DNA of 64,000 nt from assembly GCF_000818015.1 (NCBI RefSeq), contig NZ_CP007511.1:2862501-2926500 (forward strand), in the 5' to 3' direction. The DNA is from Stutzerimonas balearica DSM 6083. GTDB taxonomy: Bacteria > Pseudomonadota > Gammaproteobacteria > Pseudomonadales > Pseudomonadaceae. The notes under the pieces were generated by a model. It saw nothing but the letters and a program-made list of their open reading frames with translations, ran no database searches and had not been told where the DNA came from. A program made the translations under genes and the position numbers. The stretch's first letter is position 1. Every line of letters starts with the position of its first letter. Positions 1 through 9,628 of the stretch are shown here, piece after piece.

Positions 1-2
1 CC

Positions 3-47
3 CTGATCGGCCGCTATGGGCTGGAGCCGATCAGCCTGAAGCCCTGA
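3..47 (+). CDS. C-terminal end of an unidentified protein (partial)
   Basis: Reading from base 3 gives an open frame ending LIGRYGLEPISLKP and a TGA at 45-47. The rest of the gene lies upstream of the window. Only 14 residues are visible, too few to name a family. It could also be a chance open frame, but the codons are typical of this genome and the next gene begins after a normal 80-bp gap. Confidence 0.4.
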   Translation: MIGRYGLEPISLKP

Positions 48-127
48 GCGGCGGGGAACGCAACGGCGTATGGCGAATCGAAGCCGGCGCAGACATACTG
101 CCGACTAGCTCACACAACGAGAAGGCA

Positions 128-673
128 ATGAACAAAGCACTGGTGATCATCACGGCGCTGGGCCTCGCCGGCTGTGCGTCCCACTCCTGCGACGAACCCT
201 GGAGCGGCACTAGTTGCCGCGCCGATCGTCTGCTCTACCAGAACGACCTGCTGCAGGCCAAGATCCTCATCGCCGCCGGCCAGGAAGACGGCTACGAGCT
301 GGCTCATGCCCTGCTCGAGCGCAGCGCGCCGCAGGACGAGCGCGGCGAAATCGAGTTCTATCAGGCGCTGCTGCTGATCCGTCAGGGCCCCGAGCCGTCG
401 GAAGTCGTGCGCCTGCTGGAAAAGGCCGCCAACAAGGGCCATCCGCACGCCGTGGCGCTGCTCTACAAGATCCATCAGGAGCCCTACCTGATCGAGTCGC
501 GTGACCTCGACAAGGCCGACGCCTACCGCGAGGCCTATACCCGGCTCGACGTCGCCCAGAGCGGTTATCCGTCATTCGAGAAGGCACTGGCGCTGGTCTC
601 GCAACTGGTCGAGGCACCACCGCCAAGCGCCGCTTACGAACCGCGCTGCCCGGAATATTGCCGCAGCCAGTGA
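128..673 (+). CDS. hypothetical lipoprotein with SEL1-like helical repeats
   Basis: A 181-residue protein. It begins with a lipoprotein signal: hydrophobic residues 4-14, then the lipobox LAGC with the acylated cysteine at residue 16. The mature part is mostly helical and carries short tetratricopeptide/SEL1-like stretches (ALLERSAPQDERGEIEFYQA and LLEKAANKGHPHAVALL). Such repeats usually bind other proteins, and envelope lipoproteins of this kind often act as scaffolds. A purine-rich GAGAAGG precedes the ATG. I do not recognise a specific function. The antisense ORF over the same bases is a shadow. Confidence 0.75.
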   Translation: MNKALVIITALGLAGCASHSCDEPWSGTSCRADRLLYQNDLLQAKILIAAGQEDGYELAHALLERSAPQDERGEIEFYQALLLIRQGPEPSEVVRLLEKAANKGHPHAVALLYKIHQEPYLIESRDLDKADAYREAYTRLDVAQSGYPSFEKALALVSQLVEAPPPSAAYEPRCPEYCRSQ

Positions 674-689
674 CCCGGCATACGGCGTC

Positions 690-878
690 TCAGGGCGCCG
701 GCGTCTGCAGGATGCGCGGTTCGCTTTCACCGTCGGCCACCGCGCGTGCCTCCTCCTCCGTCCGGTAAGGTCCGCCGACCACCGTGCCGTCCAGCTCGAC
801 CACCCAGCACACGGCCCAGGTCGGGCGCCAGGCCTTGGGCACGTCGTCTCCACTCAAATGCTTGATCTGCAGGCTCAT
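690..878 (-). CDS. small hypothetical protein
   Basis: A 62-residue protein beginning MSLQIKHLSGDD. I chose the ATG at 878 because a GGGAG lies six bases upstream; the in-frame ATGs at 884 and 905 lack a well-spaced site. A central WAVCWVVELDGTVVGGPY segment followed by EEARAVAD looks like a small alpha/beta fold, but I do not recognise the family. There is no signal peptide, so it is probably cytoplasmic. It converges on the lipoprotein gene ending at 673. Confidence 0.55.
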   Translation of the reverse strand: MSLQIKHLSGDDVPKAWRPTWAVCWVVELDGTVVGGPYRTEEEARAVADGESEPRILQTPAP

Positions 879-1024
879 GGACATCTCCCGTTCGTGCGCC
901 GCCATTTCGTGCGGCCTCGATATGCTGACCGCAGCGTCGCCGCTTTTGCTCGCCTGAATCCCGCTGCGCGGCGAACCGTCAGGGTCCGTTACGCTCTACT
1001 GGAGTCGTAGGGAGGGCAATTCGC

Positions 1025-1888
1025 ATGCGATCGTTCCGTGCCTGGAGCCGGCCGTGGCTGCTGGCGGCGTTGCTGATATCGGTATTGACCAGCTGCAACC
1101 GGGTCGAGCTGGCCTATCGCAACCTCGACCTCTTGGTGCCCTGGACGCTGGACCGTTACCTCGACCTCGATGGCCCGCAGCGCCGCCTGCTGGCCGAGCG
1201 CCTCGAGCGCCACCTCGACTGGCACTGCAGCACCCAGCTGCCGCGCTACGTCGACCGGCTCGACGCGTTGCGCGCCCACCTCGGCGATCAGCCCGTGGAC
1301 GAAGGCCTCCTGCAGCAGGCCTTTGCCGAGCTGCGCCAGAGCCTGCAGCAGATCGGCCGGCAGATCACCCCGTCGGCCGTCGAGTTGCTGAGCGAGTTGG
1401 ACGATGAGCAGGTCGCACACTTGCGCCGCGAACTGGCCGAGCGCCAACGCGAAGACACGGAGCGCTATCTGCAGCCACCGCTGGAGCGCCAGATTCGCGA
1501 ACGCGCCGAGCGCAGTACCGAGCGCCTGGAAAACTGGTTCGGGCCGCTCGAAGCGGCGCAGCGTCAGCGAGTGCTGGCCTGGTCATACAGCCTTGGCGAG
1601 CAGAATCGCCGCTGGCTGGAGAACCGACGCCAATGGCAGGCCGCGCTGCTGCAGGCGCTCGAGCATCGCCAGCAAGCCGATTTCGCCACCCGCCTCGCGC
1701 CACTGCTGCAGGACCGCCAGGCCCTCTGGAGCGAGGCGGATCGCGCCGCCTTCACCCAGGCCGAACACGCGACCCTGGCGCTGCTGCGCGACATCCACGC
1801 CGAGGCCAGCGAGCGTCAGCAGCGCCAGCTGGCCGAGCGGCTGGCCGCGCTGCGCCAGGACCTTGCCGCGCTGCAATGCACCGGCTGA
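1025..1888 (+). CDS. DUF6279 family lipoprotein
   Basis: A 287-residue protein. A GGAGGG lies eight bases before the ATG. An arginine-rich start and a hydrophobic stretch lead to the lipobox LTSC with cysteine 24. The mature protein starts NRVELAYRNLDLLVPW, which is characteristic of DUF6279 proteins found across Pseudomonas and relatives. The rest is almost wholly alpha-helical, with many Arg, Glu, Gln and Leu residues. The function of the family is unknown; an envelope location is inferred from the lipobox. It ends eight bases before the convergent lhr stop. Confidence 0.85.
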   Translation: MRSFRAWSRPWLLAALLISVLTSCNRVELAYRNLDLLVPWTLDRYLDLDGPQRRLLAERLERHLDWHCSTQLPRYVDRLDALRAHLGDQPVDEGLLQQAFAELRQSLQQIGRQITPSAVELLSELDDEQVAHLRRELAERQREDTERYLQPPLERQIRERAERSTERLENWFGPLEAAQRQRVLAWSYSLGEQNRRWLENRRQWQAALLQALEHRQQADFATRLAPLLQDRQALWSEADRAAFTQAEHATLALLRDIHAEASERQQRQLAERLAALRQDLAALQCTG

Positions 1889-1895
1889 GCCCGTG

Positions 1896-4800
1896 CTAGC
1901 GCCGTGTGACGATCAGCCTGCGGCGCGCCTGCTGCTGCCCGGCCTCGTCCAGTTCGGCCAGCCAGTGCACCTCGCCGGCGACCAGCACCGCCTGGGCCAC
2001 CCCATCGCGGTAGAGAATGCGATTGCCAGGGAGCGCAGCGACGCGGCTGCCCGGCAACAGGGTGCCCAGCTGATTCAGCGGATCGACCGCGGAGACCACC
2101 ACCCATTGCTCCGCCGCAGCCGAGTGCCTGGCCTCGCGCAGCGGGCCGAGCGCTTCGGGCAGGGCGAACTGCTCGCCCGACATGCCGGCGACGAAGCGCC
2201 CGCCACGGATTTCGCCGCGCGCTTCCAGGCGGTGATAGACGCGCAGCAGCTCGCGCCAGGGCGGCAGCCAGTCGGCCTCGCGCTCGAGCAGGCGCCAGAA
2301 CACCACGCCATAGCGCCGCAGCAGCACGCGGGCGACCTGCTCCAGGCGTTCGTCTTCGCTCGTCGCTTCACCGCCGCCGCGCAGCAAGGCCCAGCGGCCG
2401 GCATCCGCCATGCCGCCGATGAAGGCCCCGCCGTGGCGCCGCCGTGATTCGCGGCTGCGTCGGCTCGCCGGGGCGAGCAGCGCACGCAACCCGGCAAAGC
2501 CGTCGGCATTCACCAGGCCAAGGGCGACCAGCTCGCCGAGGGCGTCCTCCAGCTCGCTGCGCAACAGGTGCGCCTCATGCTGCAGTTCGTCGAAGAACAG
2601 CGCGCCGTGCCGGGCCAGCGCGTCACGCACCTTGGCCGCCCGCGGCGAAGGCTCGGCCTCGCCCTCTCCGCTCGACAGCGCCTGCCAGGCACTCAGCGCA
2701 CGGCGAGGCAGCAGGACGATCGGCGTGCCGCGCACCGGGCCGGCCGCGGCGCGGGTTCGCCCGGCCAGGCGCGCCCAGACGATGCGCCCGGAGCGGCAGG
2801 CCTCATCCAGCCAGAGCGGGCTGTACTCATCCAGCCGCGCCGGCAGCAGGTCGCTTTCCCAGGCGCCGGCAGCGGCCTGGAAGCCCTCGAGCTGGTCGAG
2901 CACCAGGGCCAGCGCCTCGCGCCCGCGCAGCCGCGTCTGCGCGCCAAGGTGCTGCCAGTCGATGAGAAAGCGCATGAAGGCGGCCGGCTCCACCGGTTCG
3001 ATTTCGCGACGCAGGCGCTTGACCGTGTAGCGGTGGATACGCGCCAGCAGGTGCCGCTCGCACCACTCGTCCTGGCTCGCAGCGGGGCTGAAGCGCCCGC
3101 GCATGGCGTAGCCCTCGCGCTCCAGCGCCAGCAGCGCCTGCGCCACCTGCGAGGCCGGCAGCGCCAGCGGCCGCGCGATCAGCGGCAACGGCAGCGGGCC
3201 GAAGCCGCTGAGCCGGGCGCGCAGCAGCTCGACCCCCGCAGCGTCCTCGTCATCGGCGCAGGCCGGTACGTCCAGCGCCGGCTCGGCAGGCGCGTTCGGG
3301 TACAAGCGGCGCAGCAGGGCCAGTCGCTCGCGGGCAACCCACAGGCTGCGCCCCTCGGCGACCGCCAGGCAGGTGGCCCGGCCGCCCTGCGCCAAGGTCT
3401 GCAGCCAGGCATGCCAGCCGTCCTGCAGCTCGCTTTCGGCGAGGCAGCCCAGCCCGACCAGCGCCTCGTGCATCTCGTCGCAACTGCGTACCTCGGGCCA
3501 GGCCTGTTCGCGTACCGCGGCAATCGCCTCGGCGTCCAGCGCACCCATGTCCTCGCTGCCCTGCGGCTCGCTCCAGCGTCGCGCCAGCACCGCCTGGGTG
3601 CGCCGCTCTTCCAGCGGCACATCATCGAGGAAGGCATAGGGCCTCGCGCCGAGCACTTCCATCGCCAGCGACGAGGGCGCCGGCAGGTCGCGGGTCAGCA
3701 GCTCCACCTCGCCGCCTTCGATGCGCCGCAGAAGGGCCAGCCAGCCCTCGCTGTCCATCGCCTCGTGCAGGCAGTCGTCGAGGGTCTGGGCGACCAGCGG
3801 ATGCTCGGGAATCTCACGTTCGCCGACGATGTTCTCCAGGCAGGCGACCTGGTCGGGGAACACCGTGGCCAGCAGGTCTTCGCTCTTCATCCGCTGCAGT
3901 TGCGGCGCCACCCGTCGGCCGCCGCTCATGCGCGGCAGGGCCAGCGCGGTGACCGCGTTCCAGCGCCAGCGCACGGCAAACAGCGGCGCATCGAGCAGCG
4001 CCTGGATCAGCACGTGCTCGGCCGTGGCCGAATGCAGATAGCGCCAGATCTCCTCGAGCGGGAAGCTGTGGCTGGTCGACAGCGACAGCACGATGGCGTC
4101 CTCCGTCGCGGCCGCCTGCAGCTCGAAGTTGAAGGTGCGGCAGAACCGTTTGCGCAAGGCCAGGCCCCAGGCGCGGTTTAGGCGGCTGCCGAACGGCGAG
4201 TGAATAACCAGCTGGGTGCCGCCGGATTCGTCGAAGAAGCGCTCCATGACCAGCCGTTGCTGGGTCGGCAGCTCGCCGAGCGCAGCGCGTGCGCGCGCCA
4301 GGTATTCGACGATCTGCCGTGCGCCGGCCTCGGGCAGGCCGAGTGACTCGACCAGCCAGGCGAGCGCCACCTGCAGCTCGCCGGCCGCCTGCGCCAGACG
4401 TTGCCCGACCTCCTCACGCAGCCGCGCCACGGCCAGCGACAGCGCGTCGCTGCGCCCGGGCGCCTCGCCGATCCAGAACGGGATATTCGGCGGCTGGCCG
4501 CGGGCATCCTCCACGCGCACCCGGCCGGACTCGATCTTGAGGATGCGGTAGGAGGTGTTGCCAAGCTGGAAGATGTCGCCGGCCAGGCTTTCGACGGCGA
4601 AGTCCTCGTTGACCGTGCCGATGTTCAGCCCCTGGGGTTCGAGCAGCACCGCGTAGTCGGCGTTGTCGGCGATGGTGCCCCCGGAGGTCAGCGCCGTGGT
4701 GCGCCCGCCACGCCGGCCGCGCAGGCTGCGGCTGACGCTGTCGCGGTGCAGGTAGGCGCCACGCGGCCCGTGGCGGGTGCTGTAGCCCTGGGCGAGCATC

Positions 4801-6167
4801 TCGAGCAGTGCCTGGTAATGCCGGACGTCGAGTTCACGATAGGGCCCGGCGCGATGGATCAGCGCAAGCAGCTCGTCCTCGCCCCATTCGGCGCAGGCGA
4901 CCTCGGCGACGATCTGCTGGGCCAGCACATCCAGCGGCGCGCGGGGAATCTGCAGGCGATCCAGCTCGCCGCGGCGCACCGCGTCGAGCAGCGCGGCGCA
5001 CTCGACCAGGTCGTCGCGCGAGGTGGGAAACAGGCGCCCCTTCGACACCCCGGCGACCTGGTGCCCGGCGCGGCCGACGCGCTGCAGGAAGGCCGAGATC
5101 GAGCGCGGCGAACCGAGCTGGCAGACCAGCTCCACCTCGCCGATGTCGATGCCCAGCTCCAGCGAGGCGGTGGCGACCAGCAGGCGCAGCTCGCCGGCCT
5201 TGAGCTGCTGCTCGGCGCGCAAGCGGTGCTCGCGCGCCATCGAGCCGTGGTGCGCACCGACCACCGCCTGGCCGAGGCGCTCGGACAGATGCCGCGCGGT
5301 GCGTTCGGCCATGCGCCGGGTGTTGACGAATACCAGCGTGGTGCGGTGCTCGCGCGCCAGCTCGGCGAGGCGGTCGTAGACGGCTTCCCAGGCCTGATTG
5401 CTCATCACCGCCTCGAGCGGCACCGGCGGCACTTCCAGCGCCAGATCGCGCGCCCTGCCGTGGCCGATGTCGACGATCTCGCAGGTGCGCCCGGCGCCGA
5501 CGAGAAAACCGGCCACCGCCTCGACCGGCTTCTGCGTGGCCGACAGCCCGACCCGCACCAGCGGTCGCGCGCACAGCGCCTCAAGCCGCTCGAGGGTCAG
5601 CGCCAGGTGGCTGCCACGCTTGTTGCCGGCCACCGCGTGGATCTCGTCGACGATCAGGCTGCGCACGTCCTTGAGCATCTCGCGGCCGGACGCCGAGCCA
5701 AGCAGCACGTAAAGCGACTCGGGCGTGGTGACCAGCACGTGCGGCCGCCGCCGGCGCATCGCCGCGCGCTCGGCCTGCGGGGTGTCGCCGGTGCGCACGG
5801 CGGTGCGGATGCCCGGTGCGGGCAGGCCGAGCCGCACCAGTTCTTCGGCGATGCCAGCCAGCGGCGCCTCGAGATTCAGGTGGATGTCGTTCGACAGCGC
5901 CTTGAGCGGCGACACGTAGACGACCCGGGTCTCGTCCGGCAGCCCGCCATCGGCAAGGCTCTGCTGCACCAGGGCGTCGAGCGCCGCGAGAAAGGCGGTG
6001 AGCGTCTTGCCCGAGCCGGTCGGTGCCGCGACCAGGGTCGAGCGGCCGGCACGAATCAGCGGCCAGGCGCGCGCCTGCGCCGGCGTCGGCTGGCCGAAGG
6101 TGCGGGTGAACCAGCCGGCGACCGCGGGATGGAAGCCGGCCAAGGCATCGAGAGTGCTATCGGTCAT
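1896..6167 (-). CDS. lhr: large ATP-dependent helicase Lhr
   Basis: A 1423-residue superfamily 2 helicase, about the length expected of full-length Lhr. From the start [12 protein letters not shown] the motifs run: Walker A APTGSGKT at about residues 48-55, DEIH (motif II) at about 174-177, SATQKP (motif III), and the GRAGH-containing motif VI region. The helicase core is followed by the long Lhr C-terminal region. Lhr is a 3'-5' nucleic-acid translocase linked to DNA repair and stress in other bacteria. The ATG at 6167 fits the conserved N-terminus; the upstream ATG at 6200 adds 11 non-conserved residues. Several very long antisense ORFs here are shadows caused by GC-rich codon bias. Confidence 0.93.
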   Translation of the reverse strand: MTDSTLDALAGFHPAVAGWFTRTFGQPTPAQARAWPLIRAGRSTLVAAPTGSGKTLTAFLAALDALVQQSLADGGLPDETRVVYVSPLKALSNDIHLNLEAPLAGIAEELVRLGLPAPGIRTAVRTGDTPQAERAAMRRRRPHVLVTTPESLYVLLGSASGREMLKDVRSLIVDEIHAVAGNKRGSHLALTLERLEALCARPLVRVGLSATQKPVEAVAGFLVGAGRTCEIVDIGHGRARDLALEVPPVPLEAVMSNQAWEAVYDRLAELAREHRTTLVFVNTRRMAERTARHLSERLGQAVVGAHHGSMAREHRLRAEQQLKAGELRLLVATASLELGIDIGEVELVCQLGSPRSISAFLQRVGRAGHQVAGVSKGRLFPTSRDDLVECAALLDAVRRGELDRLQIPRAPLDVLAQQIVAEVACAEWGEDELLALIHRAGPYRELDVRHYQALLEMLAQGYSTRHGPRGAYLHRDSVSRSLRGRRGGRTTALTSGGTIADNADYAVLLEPQGLNIGTVNEDFAVESLAGDIFQLGNTSYRILKIESGRVRVEDARGQPPNIPFWIGEAPGRSDALSLAVARLREEVGQRLAQAAGELQVALAWLVESLGLPEAGARQIVEYLARARAALGELPTQQRLVMERFFDESGGTQLVIHSPFGSRLNRAWGLALRKRFCRTFNFELQAAATEDAIVLSLSTSHSFPLEEIWRYLHSATAEHVLIQALLDAPLFAVRWRWNAVTALALPRMSGGRRVAPQLQRMKSEDLLATVFPDQVACLENIVGEREIPEHPLVAQTLDDCLHEAMDSEGWLALLRRIEGGEVELLTRDLPAPSSLAMEVLGARPYAFLDDVPLEERRTQAVLARRWSEPQGSEDMGALDAEAIAAVREQAWPEVRSCDEMHEALVGLGCLAESELQDGWHAWLQTLAQGGRATCLAVAEGRSLWVARERLALLRRLYPNAPAEPALDVPACADDEDAAGVELLRARLSGFGPLPLPLIARPLALPASQVAQALLALEREGYAMRGRFSPAASQDEWCERHLLARIHRYTVKRLRREIEPVEPAAFMRFLIDWQHLGAQTRLRGREALALVLDQLEGFQAAAGAWESDLLPARLDEYSPLWLDEACRSGRIVWARLAGRTRAAAGPVRGTPIVLLPRRALSAWQALSSGEGEAEPSPRAAKVRDALARHGALFFDELQHEAHLLRSELEDALGELVALGLVNADGFAGLRALLAPASRRSRESRRRHGGAFIGGMADAGRWALLRGGGEATSEDERLEQVARVLLRRYGVVFWRLLEREADWLPPWRELLRVYHRLEARGEIRGGRFVAGMSGEQFALPEALGPLREARHSAAAEQWVVVSAVDPLNQLGTLLPGSRVAALPGNRILYRDGVAQAVLVAGEVHWLAELDEAGQQQARRRLIVTRR

Positions 6168-6282
6168 CGCTCGAATATGGTGCCGGCCGGTGCCGCGCAC
6201 AAGCGACAGCCGGTCGCCTGAAGGGAAACGGCTGGCGCCGGCGTCGGTCTACCCGCCTGTAACCCTTTTGGAGAATGCCGCG

Positions 6283-6594
6283 ATGACCACGACTGCGCTG
6301 ACCCTGGACAACGCCATGAAGATCGCCGCCGAAGCCTTTCTGCCCTATGGCTGCGTGACCGGAGCCAACCCGGACGGCGACAGCTTCGGCTTCACCGTGA
6401 TGAACGGCGACGGCGCCGAGGTGCTGCGTGTCGCCCAGATCGAGCGCGAGGCCTACGCCGACCCGCTGCGCCTGGCCGAGACGATCGAACGCACCCGCCA
6501 GGAGCTGCGCCTCAAAGGCTGCCAGCTGGAGGACTGGTCGATGCCCTTCATCACCGACGCCAGCGGGATTCCTGAAACCACGCCGAACTACTAG
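6283..6594 (+). CDS. hypothetical protein
   Basis: A 103-residue protein starting MTTTALTLDNAMKIAAEAF. A GGAG at 6269-6272 precedes the ATG. The open frame extends far upstream into lhr on the other strand, but the ribosome-binding site and divergence from lhr support 6283. The sequence is acidic and alternates helix and strand, with no signal peptide or membrane segment. The family is not recognised. It ends nine bases before the SDR gene, so the two probably form an operon. Confidence 0.75.
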   Translation: MTTTALTLDNAMKIAAEAFLPYGCVTGANPDGDSFGFTVMNGDGAEVLRVAQIEREAYADPLRLAETIERTRQELRLKGCQLEDWSMPFITDASGIPETTPNY

Positions 6595-6602
6595 GAGCCG
6601 AC

Positions 6603-7298
6603 ATGAGCGATCCGGTTCTGCTGATTACCGGCGCCTCGTCCGGCATCGGTGCGGCTACCGCCCGGCTGGCCGCGGCAAACGGTTACCGCGTGGCCCTGGC
6701 GGCGCGTTCGCAAGCCAGGCTGGCGGAGCTGGTGGACGAACTCGGCGGCAGCGAGCGGGCCGTGGCGCTGCGCTGCGATGTGCAATCGATCGAGGACCAG
6801 CAGGCCATGGTCGCGCACACGCTGGCGCATTTCGGCCAGCTCGACGCGGTCTACGCCAACGCCGGCATTCCTGGCAGCGAAGGCGGCTTCAGCGGCGCCG
6901 ATCCCGAGGCATGGAAAGCCATGCTGCTGACCAACGTCTATGGCGTTGCGCTGACCCTGCGCTACACGCTCGAAGCGCTCAAGGCCAGCCGCGGCCACGT
7001 GTTGCTGACCGGCTCGGCGGCCGGTCGCTTCGTGATTCCCGGCTCCATGTACGGCGCCAGCAAGTGGGCGGTCACCGGTATCGGCATGAACCTGCGCGAG
7101 GAGCTGCGCGGCACCGGCGTGCGCGTCACCCTGGTCGAGCCGGGCATGGTCGACACGCCGCTGTTCGACGAACCGCCGGCCTATGCCCTGCAGCCCGAGG
7201 ACATCGCCCGAGCGGTGGTCTATGCGCTCAGCCAGCCGGCACACGTCGACCTCAACGAGATACTCATCCGCCCGACGCCGTCGCTGGCCGAAAGCTGA
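6603..7298 (+). CDS. SDR family NAD(P)-dependent oxidoreductase
   Basis: A 231-residue classical short-chain dehydrogenase. The dinucleotide-binding motif TGASSGIG is at residues 9-16, NAG at 86-88, the catalytic serine near 138 (LTGSAAG), and the YxxxK pair at Tyr150 and Lys154 (MYGASK). These give a Rossmann-fold, cytoplasmic, NAD(P)-dependent alcohol/carbonyl oxidoreductase. The substrate cannot be told from the sequence. GGAG precedes the ATG, and the gene follows the small hypothetical gene by eight bases, suggesting co-transcription. Confidence 0.92.
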   Translation: MSDPVLLITGASSGIGAATARLAAANGYRVALAARSQARLAELVDELGGSERAVALRCDVQSIEDQQAMVAHTLAHFGQLDAVYANAGIPGSEGGFSGADPEAWKAMLLTNVYGVALTLRYTLEALKASRGHVLLTGSAAGRFVIPGSMYGASKWAVTGIGMNLREELRGTGVRVTLVEPGMVDTPLFDEPPAYALQPEDIARAVVYALSQPAHVDLNEILIRPTPSLAES

Positions 7299-7300
7299 AC

Positions 7301-8116
7301 TCAGCACGCGCCGCTGCGCTGCAGCTGCTCGCCGAGCTTGCCACGCTCGTGCACCTCGGCCGGGCCTATCTCGTCGGCCTGCGGCGGTTCGGCAGAAAGC
7401 CGCACGCGCTGCAGGCGGATGACCTCGCCATGCTCCCAGGCGTTGGCCAGCGGGTCGACCGGCGGCTGCGCGATGGACGCCCGCGCTCGACGGCTGGCCC
7501 CGGTATCGACGCCCAGGCGCCGATCGCGCGCCGCCTCCAGCGCCGGGTCTAGCTGGCCATCGGCGGTGAACCCCATCATCAGCGCCGGAATGCCGTACGG
7601 CAGGGCCTTGTCGCGGTCGGTATGCCAGGTGTGCCAGGTCTTGCCGTAGGTGGTCACCAGCTGTTCCATCAGCGCCTTCTCGGCGAGTTGCGGCAGCCCC
7701 GGGGCCACCAGGGTGCCGGACTTCACCTCGTAGTCATGGCTGTGCCAGAGCTTCTTCTCCTCGTCCGGCAGGCCCTGGAACAGGCGTGCACTGATGATGT
7801 ACTCGACGCCCATCAGCTTGGCATCGCGGCCGTTGCCGTCGTAGATCACCGCTTGCATCACGTCCTCGTTGAGCCGGGTCACGTAGTGGTGCGCCTCCAT
7901 CTGGCCGTCCATGTCGCCGCTGTAGAAGTGGAAGCCGTTGAGGTAGGCGCTCACCGCGTTCAGCGGCGCCTTGCCCTGCAGCAGCCGGGCGCCGGCCTCC
8001 AGTGCTTGCGTCTCGGCCCGCTTCGGCGCACCGGCCGCCTCGGTATAGGACGCGGTGTCGTGTTGGGTACAGGCGCCGAGCAGCAGGCTCGAGCCCAGTA
8101 GCAAAGTTCGTTTCAT
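7301..8116 (-). CDS. OBAP family lipoprotein (DUF1264)
   Basis: A 271-residue protein. The ATG at 8116 has GGAGG seven bases upstream. The signal peptide ends in the lipobox LGAC with cysteine 16. The mature protein carries the OBAP/DUF1264 signature, including HFYSGDMDGQMEAHHYVTRL and WHSHDYEVKSG. The family is named from plant oil-body-associated proteins; bacterial members are secreted or lipidated and their role is unknown. It converges on the SDR gene and is divergent from egtB, so the 133-bp gap at 8117-8249 must hold both promoters. Confidence 0.85.
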   Translation of the reverse strand: MKRTLLLGSSLLLGACTQHDTASYTEAAGAPKRAETQALEAGARLLQGKAPLNAVSAYLNGFHFYSGDMDGQMEAHHYVTRLNEDVMQAVIYDGNGRDAKLMGVEYIISARLFQGLPDEEKKLWHSHDYEVKSGTLVAPGLPQLAEKALMEQLVTTYGKTWHTWHTDRDKALPYGIPALMMGFTADGQLDPALEAARDRRLGVDTGASRRARASIAQPPVDPLANAWEHGEVIRLQRVRLSAEPPQADEIGPAEVHERGKLGEQLQRSGAC

Positions 8117-8249
8117 GGGAATCCTCCGGTTCCTCTTGCCGAGTCGTGCAAGCCGACGATGGTTCATACCGGCGGGCAGAAACTTTGCGTAGCGCAGCCG
8201 GTCGCTATGCAAGCGGCGTCTGCCGCGAACAACGGGCGAAGGGGGAGCC

Positions 8250-9545
8250 ATGGGCAATCTGGCAGAACAGCCGAAACAGCCGGCCGCCGAGACGGCGCTG
8301 GCGGCATTGCAGGCGCGCTTCGCGCAGGTGCGCGCGACCAGCGAGGCCATCTGCGCGCCATTGCAGACCGAGGACTACGTGATCCAGAGCATGCCCGACG
8401 TCAGCCCACCGAAGTGGCACCTGGCGCATGTCACCTGGTTCTTCGAGGCGTTCATCCTCAAGCCCTATTTCGCCGGCTACCGAACACCGAACGCAGCCTT
8501 CGACCACCTGTTCAACTCCTATTACGAAACCCATGGCACGCCGTTTCCGCGACCGCGCCGCGGGTTGCTGTCGCGCCCAGGGGTCGACGAGGTGTACCGC
8601 TTTCGCGCGCATGTCGACCAGGCGATGACCGAGCTGCTGGCCCAGTCGCCGGCCGAGCATCTGGACGAGATCATCCGGCGCGTGGAGCTCGGCCTGCAGC
8701 ACGAGCAGCAGCATCAGGAGCTGCTGCTCATGGACATCAAGCACATCCTCGCGCAGAACCCGCTGCACCCGGTCTACCGCGCCGATCTGCGGGCGGCCCC
8801 CAAGCGCGCCCCCCAACGTCGCCAGTGGCATGACTATGCCGGCGGCGTGGTGACCATCGGGCATGACGGCAACGGTTTCTCGTTCGACTGCGAGACGCCG
8901 CGCCATCGCGCGTTCGTCGAGGATTTCCAGCTCGCCGAGCGACTGGTGACCAACGGCGAGTACCTGGCCTTCATTGCCGACGGCGGCTACGCACGCCCGG
9001 AACTCTGGCTGGCCGACGGCTGGTCGCTGATCCAGCAGAGCGCCTGGCACGCGCCGCTGTACTGGCAACATCTGGACGACGCCTGGCACGAGATGACCCT
9101 TGGCGGCCTGCGCGCGCTCGACCTCGAGGCCCCGGTGTGCCATGTCAGCTATTACGAGGCCGATGCCTTTGCCCGCTGGGCCGGCGCACGGCTGCCGCGC
9201 GAGGCCGAGTGGGAGCTGGCGGCCAGCGGCGTGCCACAGGTCGGCAACTTCCTCGAGAGCGACTACCTGCAGCCGGTCGCCGGCGGCGCGGCCGGCCAGG
9301 CACCGAGCCAGTTGTTCGGCGATGTCTGGGAGTGGACAGCCAGCGCCTACCTGCCCTATCCCGGGTTCCGGCCGCTGCCGGGCAGCCTTGGCGAATACAA
9401 CGGCAAGTTCATGTCCGGGCAGATGGTCCTGCGTGGCGGTTGTTGCGCGACCCCGGCCTCGCACATCCGCGCCACCTACCGCAATTTCTTCCAACCGGCG
9501 ATGCGCTGGCAGTTCGGCGGCCTGCGCCTGGCCCGGGACCTGTAA
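8250..9545 (+). CDS. egtB: EgtB-type sulfoxide synthase (ergothioneine biosynthesis)
   Basis: A 431-residue protein, normal for EgtB. The N-terminal DinB-like domain holds the expected iron ligands: histidines at about 57 and 60 (WHLAH) and the HxxxH pair at 151 and 155 (HEQQH). The C-terminal half is a formylglycine-generating-enzyme/sulfatase-modifying fold with DVWEWT and the EgtB-like GEYNGKFMSGQMVLRGG. In the known pathway EgtB joins cysteine or gamma-glutamylcysteine to trimethylhistidine with oxygen. No egtD methyltransferase lies next to it, so its partner must be elsewhere or the substrate differs. The related selenoneine synthase SenA is an alternative, but no senB-like gene is adjacent. 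A strong GGGGGAG precedes the ATG. Confidence 0.85.
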   Translation: MGNLAEQPKQPAAETALAALQARFAQVRATSEAICAPLQTEDYVIQSMPDVSPPKWHLAHVTWFFEAFILKPYFAGYRTPNAAFDHLFNSYYETHGTPFPRPRRGLLSRPGVDEVYRFRAHVDQAMTELLAQSPAEHLDEIIRRVELGLQHEQQHQELLLMDIKHILAQNPLHPVYRADLRAAPKRAPQRRQWHDYAGGVVTIGHDGNGFSFDCETPRHRAFVEDFQLAERLVTNGEYLAFIADGGYARPELWLADGWSLIQQSAWHAPLYWQHLDDAWHEMTLGGLRALDLEAPVCHVSYYEADAFARWAGARLPREAEWELAASGVPQVGNFLESDYLQPVAGGAAGQAPSQLFGDVWEWTASAYLPYPGFRPLPGSLGEYNGKFMSGQMVLRGGCCATPASHIRATYRNFFQPAMRWQFGGLRLARDL

Positions 9546-9628
9546 CACCGCGCCGGCCCTGTATCGGCGCCGGCCGCCACCTTCGAGACCTCTTCGACCA
9601 ACCGAGCCTTCCCTTGCAGATTCCCGCC

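Noticed and set aside
2568..6221. Very long plus-strand ORFs opposite lhr (for example 2568-4181 and 4401-6221)
   Set aside because: They are antisense shadows produced by GC-rich codon use in lhr; the translations are low-complexity, lack known motifs and have no ribosome-binding site.
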